A stretch of 64,000 nt of DNA from Nodosilinea nodulosa PCC 7104. Its GTDB lineage: Bacteria; Cyanobacteriota; Cyanobacteriia; Phormidesmidales; Phormidesmidaceae. The stretch lies in assembly GCF_000309385.1 (NCBI RefSeq), contig NZ_JH976537.1, forward strand, positions 2,864,010-2,928,009. The letters run 5' to 3'. The position numbers were made by a program, and so were the translations under genes. A model generated the notes under the pieces. That model did not search any database. It was not told where the DNA came from and was given only the letters and a program-made list of their open reading frames with translations. Position 1 is the stretch's first letter; every line of letters starts with the position of its first letter. Shown piece after piece: positions 8,772 to 17,205 of the stretch.

Positions 8772-9794
8772 ATGAATGACAGCTCGGGGTACGCATTGAA
8801 ACGTCCTACCATTTCTGTCATTATTCCTGTGCAAAATGGCGGCGAAAATTTTCGCCGCTGCCTCGACAGCCTACGGCAGTCCAGTCGCCAGCCCGATGAT
8901 CTAATTGTAGTGGTCGATGGCGATATTGATGGCTCCTGGGAAGTGGCCAAAGAGTTTAAGGCCAAGGTTGTTCGCTACGACTCGGCAGCAGGGATAGCCC
9001 ACGCGCGCAACCGGGGAGCCCAGTCGGCTCAGGCAGATCTGCTGTTTTTTATCAGTGCCGACGTCACAGTGGGTTGCCACACTATTCTTGACATTGAAAA
9101 AGCGTTTCAGCAAGACATCAATTTGGCTGCGCTGGTTGGTTCCTACGACGATCAACCGGGAGCCGATAACTTTTTGTCCCAATACAAAACCCTATTTCTC
9201 CATTACCTCCATCAGATATCTTCAGAAAAAGCGTCAGCTTTTTGGGGCACCTGCGGGGCTATTCGATCTGAGGTGTTTAAGGCCGTAGGTGGGTTTGACG
9301 AGCGCTACCGCCAGCCCTACGTCGAAGATTTTGAGTTGGGCTACCGACTCAAGCGAGGGGGCTATACCATGCGTCTAGCTAGGCACATTCAGGTCAAACA
9401 TCTGAAGTGTTGGCGACCGGACTCGCTAATACAGGCTGAAATTTTTCACCAGATTCTGCCTCGCACAAAGCTAATTCTCAGCCAGGGGCAGTCTATGAAT
9501 GACTTCAGCCTGGAGGGCACTAGCCGACTGAGCGTTTTGCTCAGCTTTGTGGCTTTACTATGCCTATTGGGCGGTTTTGCAAATGCCCTTTTGTGGATTA
9601 TTGCAATCGCCACTATGCTCGGGCTGTTAGTTATTAACCAGCGAGTTTATCGTTTCTTTTGGCACAAGCGAGGCGCGTTATTTGCCTTCCGAGCTGTGCT
9701 GTGGCACTGGTTTTATTTACTTTACGGCGGTGCTGCCTTTGCCTACGGCACAGCTACCTATCGATGGCGGCAATTGTCTACCTCTGTGGACTAG
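8772..9794 (+). CDS. Family 2 glycosyltransferase, membrane-anchored
   Basis: A GT-A fold glycosyltransferase of about 340 residues, probably extending an extracellular or cell-surface glycan at the cytoplasmic face. The N-terminal PTISVIIPVQNGGENFRRCLDSL opens the domain and VVVDGDIDGSW supplies the first Asp. The usual DxD position reads FISADVTVG, a weak match. The acceptor region GGFDERYRQPYVEDFELGYRLKRGG carries the ED motif of GT2 enzymes. Two or three hydrophobic helices at residues ~245-330 anchor it. ATG at 8772, preceded by CAGGAT, is preferred to an in-frame TTG at 8754. It is flanked by non-coding DNA, so its partners are unknown. Confidence 0.85.
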   Translation: MNDSSGYALKRPTISVIIPVQNGGENFRRCLDSLRQSSRQPDDLIVVVDGDIDGSWEVAKEFKAKVVRYDSAAGIAHARNRGAQSAQADLLFFISADVTVGCHTILDIEKAFQQDINLAALVGSYDDQPGADNFLSQYKTLFLHYLHQISSEKASAFWGTCGAIRSEVFKAVGGFDERYRQPYVEDFELGYRLKRGGYTMRLARHIQVKHLKCWRPDSLIQAEIFHQILPRTKLILSQGQSMNDFSLEGTSRLSVLLSFVALLCLLGGFANALLWIIAIATMLGLLVINQRVYRFFWHKRGALFAFRAVLWHWFYLLYGGAAFAYGTATYRWRQLSTSVD

Positions 9795-9964
9795 TAAACT
9801 GCGGCATAGGTTGCTCTACTGCTGCCGATTGTAGGGGAGCCGGGGGAGCTAAAACGCTGATTGACTGACAAAAGTTCTGATGTCGGTGGGTGTTGAGCGA
9901 AGCGTTCGCGCTGGCGAAGCCGCCCCTTTGGGGCTGGCGGCTCCAAGGGAGAAAACCCGACACC
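9791..9964. repeat. Dispersed-repeat debris in the gap before psaK
   Basis: Begins with TAGTAAACTGCGGCATA, matching the left end of the dispersed repeats at 19446 and 31961 (inverted). It contains the 22-bp repeat at 9889-9910, inverted relative to 3878-3899, and short GGCGAAGCC/GGCTGGCGGC palindromic runs. No gene is visible between 9795 and 10122. Confidence 0.5.
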
Positions 9965-10071
9965 AATAACTACCGCAGCGTAAAGGTTGCAAGGGTTTTG
10001 TCACTCGACCAGGCTAGAACGGTGGATTGACTACCGCCCAGCAGGGCTAGAGATATTTATTAAAGACAAAG

Positions 10072-10101
10072 AAATGCCAGCGGCCTCAGCCCCCGGCATT
10101 T
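10072..10101 (-). terminator. Hairpin after psaK
   Basis: AAATGCC...GGCATTT inverted repeat 22 bp beyond the psaK stop, followed on the minus strand by the T-rich run CTTTGTCTTTAAT. Plausible intrinsic terminator. Confidence 0.5.
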
Positions 10102-10122
10102 CCTCGACAGCAGGTAGTGAAC

Positions 10123-10398
10123 CTAGAGCACGCCCAGGTTAGCTAGGCCCAAAATTGCCCCCGCTCCGAGCAGGTGGCCAAAGCTAGTGGTGCCCAGCAG
10201 GGCCGGTAACCCCATGCCGCCAAAGAACTCAGGAGAGGGCAGCGCCGGTTTAGCGTCGGGAATCTTGATCGTGAACTTGCCGATGGCAATGGCCAAGATG
10301 TTGCAGAGAACCATAACGACGGCCACCTTTGGGCTCCAGGTGAGCGTGGTGGGAACCGCCGCTAAAAGAGGTAGAAATGCCAATGTACCAGCCTCCAT
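10123..10398 (-). CDS. psaK: Photosystem I reaction centre subunit PsaK
   Basis: A 91-residue small thylakoid protein with two transmembrane helices at the edge of the PSI trimer; it binds chlorophylls and helps couple antennae. The diagnostic parts are WSPKVAVVMVLCNILAIAIG (first helix), the stromal loop KFTIKIPDAKPALPSPEFFGG, and LPALLGTTSFGHLLGAGAIL (second helix). Length is normal for the processed-plus-presequence form. It is monocistronic as far as visible. Many cyanobacteria have two psaK copies, one induced by high light, and the sequence alone does not say which this is. Confidence 0.95.
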   Translation of the reverse strand: MEAGTLAFLPLLAAVPTTLTWSPKVAVVMVLCNILAIAIGKFTIKIPDAKPALPSPEFFGGMGLPALLGTTSFGHLLGAGAILGLANLGVL

Positions 10399-10655
10399 AA
10401 AATGCAGTGGGTCGGCAAATCACTTGCCTAGGCTTACTTTTCCATGGCGCCAGGAAATTCTGTCGGCAGCCGTTGCAAGACTTTACAATCTAGAAGGTGC
10501 GTTACCCCTGCGGATAATTTCACCTATCAATGGTCAGGATCCGGGTGCTGCTGCGATCGCACCCCCTGCTTTCTGGGACCATTTCTTCTCACCGCCGCCC
10601 TGTTTTGGGCCATCTGTACCGCTGACTGTAAACCCGCGAGGCAATAACAATCCCT

Positions 10656-11081
10656 ATGGAACGAGGACTTCTGTGGCTTCCCCTGCTGGGGGTATTTATA
10701 GGTTTGGCCTGGGCGGGCTGGCATGAGTACCAAAAGGTACAGGCCTACGAAACCTGGGCCGCCGAGTTCGATCGCAGCAAGTACGACATTAAAGCCATGC
10801 TGGGACAGCGGGGCACCGACCTCACCTGGGGGCGTCCCACCCGCCGGGGCCCCACCGATCTGACTACCCTGTCGTTGCAGGCCATCACTGGTTTACAGCT
10901 GGAGATCAACGGCCAGCCCGTGGCCGACACGGCCCCGCTGCCCAGAGGAGCAGCCGCACTAGCCCTGGCGACCGCCAGTGGTGAAACCTACCGTGTTCCC
11001 TTTACCGACAGCGATTTGGCCCGCCGCTGGGAAAAAGCGTTGCATCAATCTCTACAGGCGCTAAAATCGGCATCAGCCTGA
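10656..11081 (+). CDS. Conserved hypothetical membrane-anchored protein
   Basis: A 141-residue protein with an N-terminal transmembrane segment (LWLPLLGVFIGLAWAGW) and a soluble remainder predicted to lie outside the cytoplasm. Recognisable blocks are DRSKYDIKAMLGQRGTDLTW and LTTLSLQAITGLQLEINGQ. I believe homologues are confined to cyanobacteria but recognise no function. It is 103 bp upstream of ftsQ and in the same direction, so it may belong to the division gene cluster. Confidence 0.65.
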   Translation: MERGLLWLPLLGVFIGLAWAGWHEYQKVQAYETWAAEFDRSKYDIKAMLGQRGTDLTWGRPTRRGPTDLTTLSLQAITGLQLEINGQPVADTAPLPRGAAALALATASGETYRVPFTDSDLARRWEKALHQSLQALKSASA

Positions 11082-11184
11082 AGGCGGCCGAGAGTTAGCA
11101 GGGGTTTTAGCCCGTTTTGACCCTTAGAGCCTGCGTTTTGTGGCAGCTCCGATCGCCGGGCTACGTAAGCCCACCCATGATGCC

Positions 11185-12048
11185 ATGACCCGCGTTTCTC
11201 CCCTCTCCCGCGACGAACTCAAGGCCCGACGACAAACCCTACGGCGACGGCGGCGAATTTCGATTAGCCAGGCGCTGTGGCGTTTTTGGGCGCTTTCGGG
11301 CCTGACTGCGGCCATATTTTGGGGAGCTACCCGACCCATGTGGCTGATTCAAAGTCCGGCCCAGATCAATGTCAGCGGTAACCATTTACTCAGCGATGAG
11401 GCGGTACAAAACCTGGTGCCCCTCAAGTATCCCCAGGCGCTCATGAAAGTAGAGCCAGACACCCTGGCTCAGCAGCTGCTAAATCGCGGCCCTATTACCG
11501 CCGCAGAGGTGACCCGCCAACTGCTGCCGCCGCGCCTGAACGTGCATGTGGAGGAGCGAGTGCCGGTGGCGGTGGTGCTGCCCGTGGGGAAGGGCGATCG
11601 CGCTGGCGATACCCAGTACCTCCAGGCGGGGTTTCTCGACGCCCACGGGGCCTGGATGCCGCTCTCCAGTTTTGGCCTTGGCAGCGCCTCGCCACAGCTG
11701 CCCAAGCTACAGCTGCGCGGCATCCAGCCCCAGTACCAGCGCTACTGGCCACAAATTTACGAAACGATTAGCCGCAGTCCGGTAGCCATTACGGCGATCG
11801 ACTGGCATGACCCCAACAACCTGGTCCTACAGACGGCCCTGGGCACCGTCTATCTTGGCCCCTACAGCCCGGAGCTAGATCAGCAGCTGGCCACCCTCGA
11901 CAAAATGCGCAATCTGCCTAACCAGCTGGCCGATACCGAGGTGGCCCGCATTGACCTGAGCAATCCCAACGTACCTTCCGTGGCCGTGGTAGATGCACCT
12001 GGCCCTGGGGCGGGGGCGCCATCCTCTAATCCCAATGCTAGTCCATAG
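11185..12048 (+). CDS. ftsQ: Cell division protein FtsQ/DivIB
   Basis: A divisome scaffold that links early cytoplasmic and late periplasmic division proteins. The product has a short basic cytoplasmic tail (ELKARRQTLRRRRR), one transmembrane helix (LWRFWALSGLTAAIFWGA), a POTRA domain beginning INVSGNHLLSDEAVQNLV, and the FtsQ beta domain with VEERVPVAVVLP. The ATG at 11185 gives the usual cyanobacterial opening (M..VSP.SR.ELK.RR); a GTG at 11140 would add 15 residues. It lies 255 bp upstream of ftsZ in the classical ftsQ-ftsZ order. The C-terminal tail is Pro/Gly/Ala rich. Confidence 0.88.
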   Translation: MTRVSPLSRDELKARRQTLRRRRRISISQALWRFWALSGLTAAIFWGATRPMWLIQSPAQINVSGNHLLSDEAVQNLVPLKYPQALMKVEPDTLAQQLLNRGPITAAEVTRQLLPPRLNVHVEERVPVAVVLPVGKGDRAGDTQYLQAGFLDAHGAWMPLSSFGLGSASPQLPKLQLRGIQPQYQRYWPQIYETISRSPVAITAIDWHDPNNLVLQTALGTVYLGPYSPELDQQLATLDKMRNLPNQLADTEVARIDLSNPNVPSVAVVDAPGPGAGAPSSNPNASP

Positions 12049-12303
12049 GGTATTGGGTGCCTGCTGAGCATCTATCCTGGGGGGCGATCGCGCTGTGCAC
12101 CCCGGAACTTTTTCCGCCTAAATTTGTTTGTGGAAAGGCGTTTATTTTTCTGGTTTCGGTGGTTAAATCAGGTAGTTTAAGACTTGCCAAGGCGATTTGG
12201 TTTTTTCCAGTGAAGTACTCTATAGTTGTCTAGAATCAGCCGGGGTTTAGATTTTTAGGGCTTAGGTGTTATCTTCGGTTATCTAGTACGGGTAATTAAT
12301 ATA

Positions 12304-13653
12304 TTGTCTACGGCCTCAAACTCTATGCTTCCCGACGACCCCCACGGCAATGGTGCTGGCCACAGCAACAATGACTACGAGGCTTTCTCGGATCATCAGG
12401 CTGAGTCTGTCCCCTCCGACCTGCCCTCGTTGGCTGATGCTGTAACCGCCTTCGCTGGCCCATCTAACCCATTTAGCCACGGCGAGCCTAACTCCAGTCA
12501 ACCCCATAATGCCAGAGCTATGCCCGGAGAAACGTATACCAACAACACGGCTTTGCCCAGCAGCGTCGCCCGCATTAAGGTAATTGGGGTCGGCGGCGGC
12601 GGCTGCAATGCCGTCAATCGCATGATCAGCAGCGGCCTGGCGGGCATCGAGTTCTGGTCGGTCAACACCGACGCCCAGGCCCTCGACACCACCACCATGA
12701 CCAACAGCCTGCACATTGGTCAAAAGCTGACCCGCGGGCTAGGGGCCGGGGGCAATCCTGCCATTGGCCAAAAGGCAGCCGAAGAATCGCGGGAAGAGAT
12801 TGCCGCTGCCCTAGAGGAGTCTGACCTAGTCTTTATTACTGCCGGTATGGGCGGTGGTACAGGGACAGGCGCGGCCCCGATTGTGGCCGAGGTGGCCAAA
12901 GAAGCGGGCGCATTGACCGTCGGCGTGGTAACTCGCCCCTTCACCTTTGAGGGCCGCCGCCGCATGAACCAGGCCGATGAGGGCATCGCTGCGCTCCAGG
13001 GGCGGGTCGATACGCTAATTATTATTCCCAACGACAAACTGCTGTCGGTGATCTCCGAGCAAACCCCGGTGCAGGAGGCTTTCCGCACCGCCGACGACAT
13101 TCTGCGCCAGGGGGTGCAGGGTATCTCTGACATCATTACAATCCCCGGTTTGGTCAACGTAGACTTTGCCGATGTGCGGGCCATCATGGCCGACGCGGGT
13201 ACAGCTCTCATGGGCATTGGCACCGGCTCTGGCAAGTCGCGGGCGCGGGAAGCGGCGATCGCGGCGATCTCCTCGCCCCTGCTGGAGTCCTCCATTGACG
13301 GTGCCTCCGGAGCGGTCTTTAACGTCACAGGTGGGTCAGACCTCACCCTCCATGAGGTCAATGCGGCAGCCGAGATCATCTACGAAGGGGTCGACCCCAA
13401 CGCCAACATTATCTTTGGCGCCGTGATTGACGAGCGCATGCAGGGCGAGGTGTGTATCACCGTCATCGCCACCGGGTTTAATGGCCGCGCCAGTGCCCAA
13501 CCCGAGCTAGATGTGGCCCGCGTCACTCCCTTTAAGCGCAGCCTGTCAGCGCCGCCGATTACGCCTCCGGCCAGCGGTGGTTCCGGCGGGCTTGGGGCCG
13601 GGCTAGATATCCCTGAGTTCCTGCAGCGGCGGCGACCAAACAACAACCGCTAG
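12304..13653 (+). CDS. ftsZ: Cell division GTPase FtsZ
   Basis: The tubulin homologue that polymerises into the Z-ring. After a ~85-residue variable N-terminal extension, typical of cyanobacteria, come [17 protein letters not shown] (nucleotide loop), the tubulin signature [10 protein letters not shown], and the T7 loop region [11 protein letters not shown]. The C-terminus has a Gly/Pro linker and ends [14 protein letters not shown], with the conserved D-IPEFL-type peptide that binds FtsA/SepF-class partners. The first in-frame start is TTG at 12304; an ATG at 12325 is equally possible and neither has a clear Shine-Dalgarno. The 255-bp upstream gap probably holds its promoter. Confidence 0.97.
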   Translation: MSTASNSMLPDDPHGNGAGHSNNDYEAFSDHQAESVPSDLPSLADAVTAFAGPSNPFSHGEPNSSQPHNARAMPGETYTNNTALPSSVARIKVIGVGGGGCNAVNRMISSGLAGIEFWSVNTDAQALDTTTMTNSLHIGQKLTRGLGAGGNPAIGQKAAEESREEIAAALEESDLVFITAGMGGGTGTGAAPIVAEVAKEAGALTVGVVTRPFTFEGRRRMNQADEGIAALQGRVDTLIIIPNDKLLSVISEQTPVQEAFRTADDILRQGVQGISDIITIPGLVNVDFADVRAIMADAGTALMGIGTGSGKSRAREAAIAAISSPLLESSIDGASGAVFNVTGGSDLTLHEVNAAAEIIYEGVDPNANIIFGAVIDERMQGEVCITVIATGFNGRASAQPELDVARVTPFKRSLSAPPITPPASGGSGGLGAGLDIPEFLQRRRPNNNR

Positions 13654-13655
13654 CT

Positions 13656-14477
13656 ATGACCATGCCGTCTCCCTGGCCTGCGGCCCTCACCATTGCTGGC
13701 TCTGACAGCGGTGGCGGAGCCGGTATTCAGGCCGACCTGCGCACCTTTGCCTTTCACCGAGTCCACGGCACCAGTGCCCTCACCTGCGTAACGGCCCAAA
13801 ATACCCTGGGGGTGATGCGGGTGGATGCGCTGCCGCCCAAGGCTGTAACGGCTCAGCTCGACGCGATTCTCAGCGACATTGCGGTGCAGGGGATTAAAAC
13901 CGGCATGCTGCTCAACCAGGGCATTATTCAGGCGGTGGCTGACACTCTAGGATCGCTGCCCCAGACTACTCCGGTAGTCGTGGATCCGGTTATGGTGTCA
14001 CGCACTGGTGCACAGCTGATCGATGATGCCGCGATCGCAACCCTGATTCGCCGCCTCATACCCCAGGCCTATATTCTCACGCCCAACCGTCACGAGGCCG
14101 AGATGCTCAGCGGTTTAGCGATTGCTACCCTGGCTGATATGGAAGCTGCTGCTCGCCAAATACATCAGCTTGGCCCCACCGCCGTGCTGGTTAAGGGTGG
14201 GGGAATGGCCGATGCCTTGCGGGGCACGGATGTCTGGTTTGATGGGCGCGAGCTAGTGGTTCTAGCCACAGAGGTTGTGGACACTATCCATACCCACGGC
14301 ACCGGCTGTACGCTGTCGGCGGCGATCGCCGCTAACCTCGCCCTGGGCAAAGATGCCCTGACTGCCGTTAGAGACGCCAAAGACTACGTAACTAGCGCCC
14401 TTAAGCACGCCCTGGCAATCGGCAAGGGCCAAGGCCCCGTTGGCCACTTCTTCCCACTGCTGACCAATCCAACGTAA
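13656..14477 (+). CDS. thiD: Hydroxymethylpyrimidine / phosphomethylpyrimidine kinase
   Basis: Phosphorylates HMP and HMP-phosphate for thiamine synthesis. The ribokinase-like fold is clear: LTIAGSDSGGGAGIQADLR near the N-terminus, VVDPVMVSRTGAQL in the middle, LTPNRHEAEML, VLVKGGG, and the C-terminal anion hole and catalytic Asp in HTHGTGCTLSAAIAA. Its 273 residues match the family. It begins two bases after the ftsZ stop and is probably co-transcribed with ftsZ. No TPP riboswitch was seen, as expected for an internal operon gene. Confidence 0.95.
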   Translation: MTMPSPWPAALTIAGSDSGGGAGIQADLRTFAFHRVHGTSALTCVTAQNTLGVMRVDALPPKAVTAQLDAILSDIAVQGIKTGMLLNQGIIQAVADTLGSLPQTTPVVVDPVMVSRTGAQLIDDAAIATLIRRLIPQAYILTPNRHEAEMLSGLAIATLADMEAAARQIHQLGPTAVLVKGGGMADALRGTDVWFDGRELVVLATEVVDTIHTHGTGCTLSAAIAANLALGKDALTAVRDAKDYVTSALKHALAIGKGQGPVGHFFPLLTNPT

Positions 14478-14622
14478 GATGCATCGGCAAAGCGATGCAC
14501 AAAAAAACAAATTCCTGGGGCATCTTTCTACGCAGGTGCTCGGATAGCGTGCTGCGGCTTGACGAAAGCTCCTGCAAAACCACGCCAAGCTGAGCCTAAT
14601 GCAACCCATACACCCCGTGAGG

Positions 14623-15156
14623 TCATCCTTGATTAGGAGGATTTGGCCAGACCGAATCCCAGTCAGGGCAGTGGCGCTCTTCTGCGGGGCCAAAGGGGTG
14701 CATAGCGCAGACCAGAGTATTTCCGCCGTGGGCCTGACCGTAGAAGTTGCGGCAGCCCACGCAGGCAGGATAGTTCTGAAGCAGCGGCTCTACCGTACTG
14801 TTGATAGGTCCTGAGACCTCCTCAAACCACTGATCAAGGCCGGATAGGCCGCTCACGAGCGGCGCCAAAATGTCGTCAAGTTGGTCAACAACTCCGTCAA
14901 TCTGGGTGTTGAGCGTCAGCCGAAAGGGCTCTGCCACATGGCTCAACTCGTCTACGATGCGGTCGATCTCAGGATCGATAGCCTCTTGAACCTGCTCGGC
15001 CCACTGATCGGTCGTTTGCACTAGGGTATCAGAGGCGCTAGCCAACTGCTCCGCAATGTCATCGAGCCAGCGCTCAGTATCTGCGCTCAACTGCTGAGTA
15101 AAGTCATGAACGGCATTGCCAAAGGCGTCAAAAAGCTGCTTAGACCAGTCATCCAT
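14623..15156 (-). CDS. Coiled-coil protein with C-terminal cysteine cluster
   Basis: A 177-residue protein in two parts. Residues 1-120 are amphipathic helix-forming and heptad-like (DDWSKQLFDAFGNAVHDFTQ, LDDIAEQLASASDTLVQTTD), with a phasin-like feel. The C-terminal part holds CVGCRNFYG, then VCAMHPFGP and CPDW, a four-cysteine plus histidine arrangement that suggests a metal site. I do not recognise a named family. It starts 4 bp after the stop of the phasin-like gene upstream, so the two form an operon. A role at a granule or membrane surface is inference. Confidence 0.65.
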   Translation of the reverse strand: MDDWSKQLFDAFGNAVHDFTQQLSADTERWLDDIAEQLASASDTLVQTTDQWAEQVQEAIDPEIDRIVDELSHVAEPFRLTLNTQIDGVVDQLDDILAPLVSGLSGLDQWFEEVSGPINSTVEPLLQNYPACVGCRNFYGQAHGGNTLVCAMHPFGPAEERHCPDWDSVWPNPPNQG

Positions 15157-15160
15157 AGGG

Positions 15161-15541
15161 CTAGTTACTCGACTTCTGCTTTAAATTCTCTAGTTCTTGG
15201 CGTAGGGCAGCCACCTGCTCGCGCAGAGCGGCCGTTTGGGCGTCGGCAGCGCTAGGGGCACCGTCATCTGAAATTTCGTCGTCTAAAATTTCGATGGGGC
15301 GAGGCTGCGGTAAGTTTTCCGCAGGGCTAGCTGTGGCATCCTGAGCCCGGTTTACCATGTCATTGACCAACCGCTGTGCCTCTTCAGCGGTGATTTCACC
15401 CCGAGCGACTAGCTCATTTACAATGCCCTGGGTCTGCTCTCTGAAATCTTTGAGGGTATCGCCTGCCTTCTCGCCGGCGTAGGAAGCTACCCCAACTCCC
15501 AAATAAAATGCCTTTTTAACCACATCTCCGAAACCAGCCAT
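15161..15541 (-). CDS. Phasin-like protein
   Basis: A 126-residue protein opening GFGDVVKKAFYLGVGVASYAGEK, a short hydrophobic amphipathic segment. A helical part with ELVARGEITAEEAQRLVNDM follows, characteristic of the PhaI/PhaF-type phasin family annotation. The C-terminus is a coiled coil (AALREQVAALRQELENLKQ). Phasins coat polyhydroxyalkanoate granules, but many cyanobacterial members of this family lie in genomes without a PHA link, so the role is uncertain. It is first in a pair with the cysteine-cluster protein and lies downstream of the SRP RNA gene on the same strand. Confidence 0.7.
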   Translation of the reverse strand: MAGFGDVVKKAFYLGVGVASYAGEKAGDTLKDFREQTQGIVNELVARGEITAEEAQRLVNDMVNRAQDATASPAENLPQPRPIEILDDEISDDGAPSAADAQTAALREQVAALRQELENLKQKSSN

Positions 15542-15693
15542 GGCCAGCGGTCTCCTTTTCGCGCTGCAACTGATTTAGCATATCGGCAGCAGATATTCGG
15601 TGCCCAGGGGGTAATGCCGCCCCTATGATAGGGGAAACCCGCCACCTTCGTCGAACTGTCGGCGGTGGGGGCTTGGCTCAGCGGCCAAAACGC

Positions 15694-15790
15694 AAAAGAC
15701 CCGGAGTCCACGCCTGTCACAAGCATCCCGTAATGCTGCTACCTTCCGGTCCTGACATGATTTGGGCGTTGCGACCGCATGGGTCCGAGT
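15694..15790 (-). ncRNA. ffs: Signal recognition particle RNA, small bacterial type
   Basis: On the minus strand the apical domain reads GTCAGGACCGGAAGGTAGCA, containing the conserved GGAA tetraloop and the symmetric loop bound by Ffh. Flanking arms pair (GGACCC near 15781-15786 with GGGTC near 15698-15702) to close a ~95-nt hairpin, and TCTTTT follows as a likely terminator. The RNA forms the SRP with Ffh to target membrane proteins. Ends are estimated from pairing and may be off by several bases. Confidence 0.9.
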
Positions 15791-15815
15791 CATCTCAATT
15801 ATAACACTCCCCTCC

Positions 15816-16406
15816 ATGACCAACCAACGGCTTCAGCAACAAATCACCTTCGTGATCGAGATCGATCGCCTCAAGCAGGTTTTGCGCCGAACCCAGCTGA
15901 TGGATGCCTCCCGCCGCGAAAATAGCGCTGAGCATTCCTGGCACCTGGCCATGATGGGGCTGGTGCTGGCCGAGTATGCCCCCGCCGGAGTCGATGTGCA
16001 GCGGGCCATTAGCCAGGTGCTAATCCACGACCTGGTTGAAATCGACGCGGGTGATACCTTTTGCTACGACAGCGCCGGACACCGCGACAAAGCTCAGCGA
16101 GAGCAGCAGGCTGCCGATCGCATTTTTGGTCTGCTGCCCGCCGCTGAGGGCGATCGCCTGCGCCAGCTGTGGGATGAATTTGAGGCCCAGACTACCCCCA
16201 CCGCTCGATTTGCCGCGTCCCTAGACCGCCTTCAGCCCATGCTGCACAACTGGCAAACCGGCGGCGGCACCTGGAAGCAGCACGGCATTTGTCGCGCCCA
16301 GGTCATGCGGCGCATGGCTCCGGTGGAAGCGGGTGCCCCAGAGCTGTGGCCCTTCGTGCTGGGGATCATTGAAGAGTGCGTAGCCGCTGGATACTTGCAG
16401 CCCTAG
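15816..16406 (+). CDS. HD-domain hydrolase (YfbR/HDDC2-like 5'-nucleotidase family)
   Basis: A 196-residue HD-domain phosphohydrolase. The metal ligands are visible: RRENSAEHSWHLAMMG supplies the first His pair region, LIHDLVEIDAGDTF is the HD doublet, and LDRLQPMLHN provides the distal Asp. This arrangement is that of the HDDC2/YfbR group, which dephosphorylates deoxynucleoside monophosphates; the substrate here is inferred. The ATG at 15816 lies just beyond the divergent SRP RNA gene; an in-frame upstream start would run into that RNA gene and is rejected. Confidence 0.85.
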   Translation: MTNQRLQQQITFVIEIDRLKQVLRRTQLMDASRRENSAEHSWHLAMMGLVLAEYAPAGVDVQRAISQVLIHDLVEIDAGDTFCYDSAGHRDKAQREQQAADRIFGLLPAAEGDRLRQLWDEFEAQTTPTARFAASLDRLQPMLHNWQTGGGTWKQHGICRAQVMRRMAPVEAGAPELWPFVLGIIEECVAAGYLQP

Positions 16407-16742
16407 CGCCTGCCTGGGGAGCCAATCTCCTAACGCGATTTCGTCCTAACTCATCGCTGCACTCCAGGCCCGACTAAACGTCTTCCCTCTGGAGGGCTAC
16501 TCCCTGGGGGAGAGTGTAGTAGTTTTTAAGAGCGAGTATTGCTTGAGCCGTGGCTCATTCAGCGTTCTGCGTCTGTAAATATTTGTCTAGCTCAAGCGCC
16601 GATCGCCTGGCCAAAAGACTTTTATAGAGTCTTCTGTCCTGGCCGGACTGGCTACTCACTCGATCGCCAGCTAGAGCATTGGGTCCCAGGACGCCAGCCC
16701 CCAGGATGCCAGCTCTAGAGCGCTACTTCAAGGAGAACTTCG
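16407..16742. other. Non-coding gap
   Basis: 336 bp between the HD hydrolase and the YggT-like gene. It contains short imperfect repeats such as CCAGGACGCCAGC/CCAGGATGCCAGC near 16685-16715 and an AAGGAGAA Shine-Dalgarno at its right end. I see no gene or RNA. Confidence 0.4.
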
Positions 16743-17168
16743 ATGAATGAGAACCCGAACCCCTACGACGATGATTTGCGGCGTCAGGAGCTAATCAACC
16801 AGCGAGATGCCCAGCGTCTGCGGCAAGAAACCCAGCAGCTCAAGGCCGCTCAGCGACGGGCTAAGTTTGCCTGGGCGCGCAACACCATTGCGCTGCTGGT
16901 GGGATCACTGGAAATTCTGCTGGGGATCCGGTTTTTCCTGCGGTCAACCGGGGCGAATCCTGAGAATCCCTTTGCTCAGTTCATTTTTAAGCTATCTGAG
17001 CCCTTTATGGCTCCGTTTGCAACGCTGTTTGTCAGCCCGACCGATGCCACCGCTACCCGGATATTTGATGTCAATTTGCTGATTGCTATGGTGGTCTATG
17101 CCCTGCTGGGGGCGATCGCCATCGCCATCGTCAACTATCTGCAAGGCCAAACCCCCTACAGCCGTTAG
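16743..17168 (+). CDS. YggT-family membrane protein
   Basis: A 141-residue protein with a polar, coiled N-terminus (RRQELINQRDAQRLRQETQQ) and two transmembrane helices. The block ILLGIRFFLRSTGANPENPF followed by LSEPFMAPF is diagnostic of YggT-like proteins; in chloroplasts and cyanobacteria relatives act in thylakoid or nucleoid organisation and cytochrome b6 maturation (CCB3). Which role applies here is unknown. The start is supported by AAGGAGAACTTCG. It converges with the HetZ-related gene 37 bp away. Confidence 0.75.
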   Translation: MNENPNPYDDDLRRQELINQRDAQRLRQETQQLKAAQRRAKFAWARNTIALLVGSLEILLGIRFFLRSTGANPENPFAQFIFKLSEPFMAPFATLFVSPTDATATRIFDVNLLIAMVVYALLGAIAIAIVNYLQGQTPYSR

Positions 17169-17205
17169 CCCTGTAGCCGTTATCCCCACCGCCGAGGAGG
17201 CTGCT

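Noticed and set aside
13500..13660. TPP riboswitch upstream of thiD
   Set aside because: thiD starts two bases after ftsZ and no THI-box sequence is seen there.
14479..14507. GCATCG...CGATGC hairpin after thiD as a terminator
   Set aside because: It is followed by an A-run on the plus strand, and on the minus strand the T-run precedes the stem, so the polarity fits neither gene.
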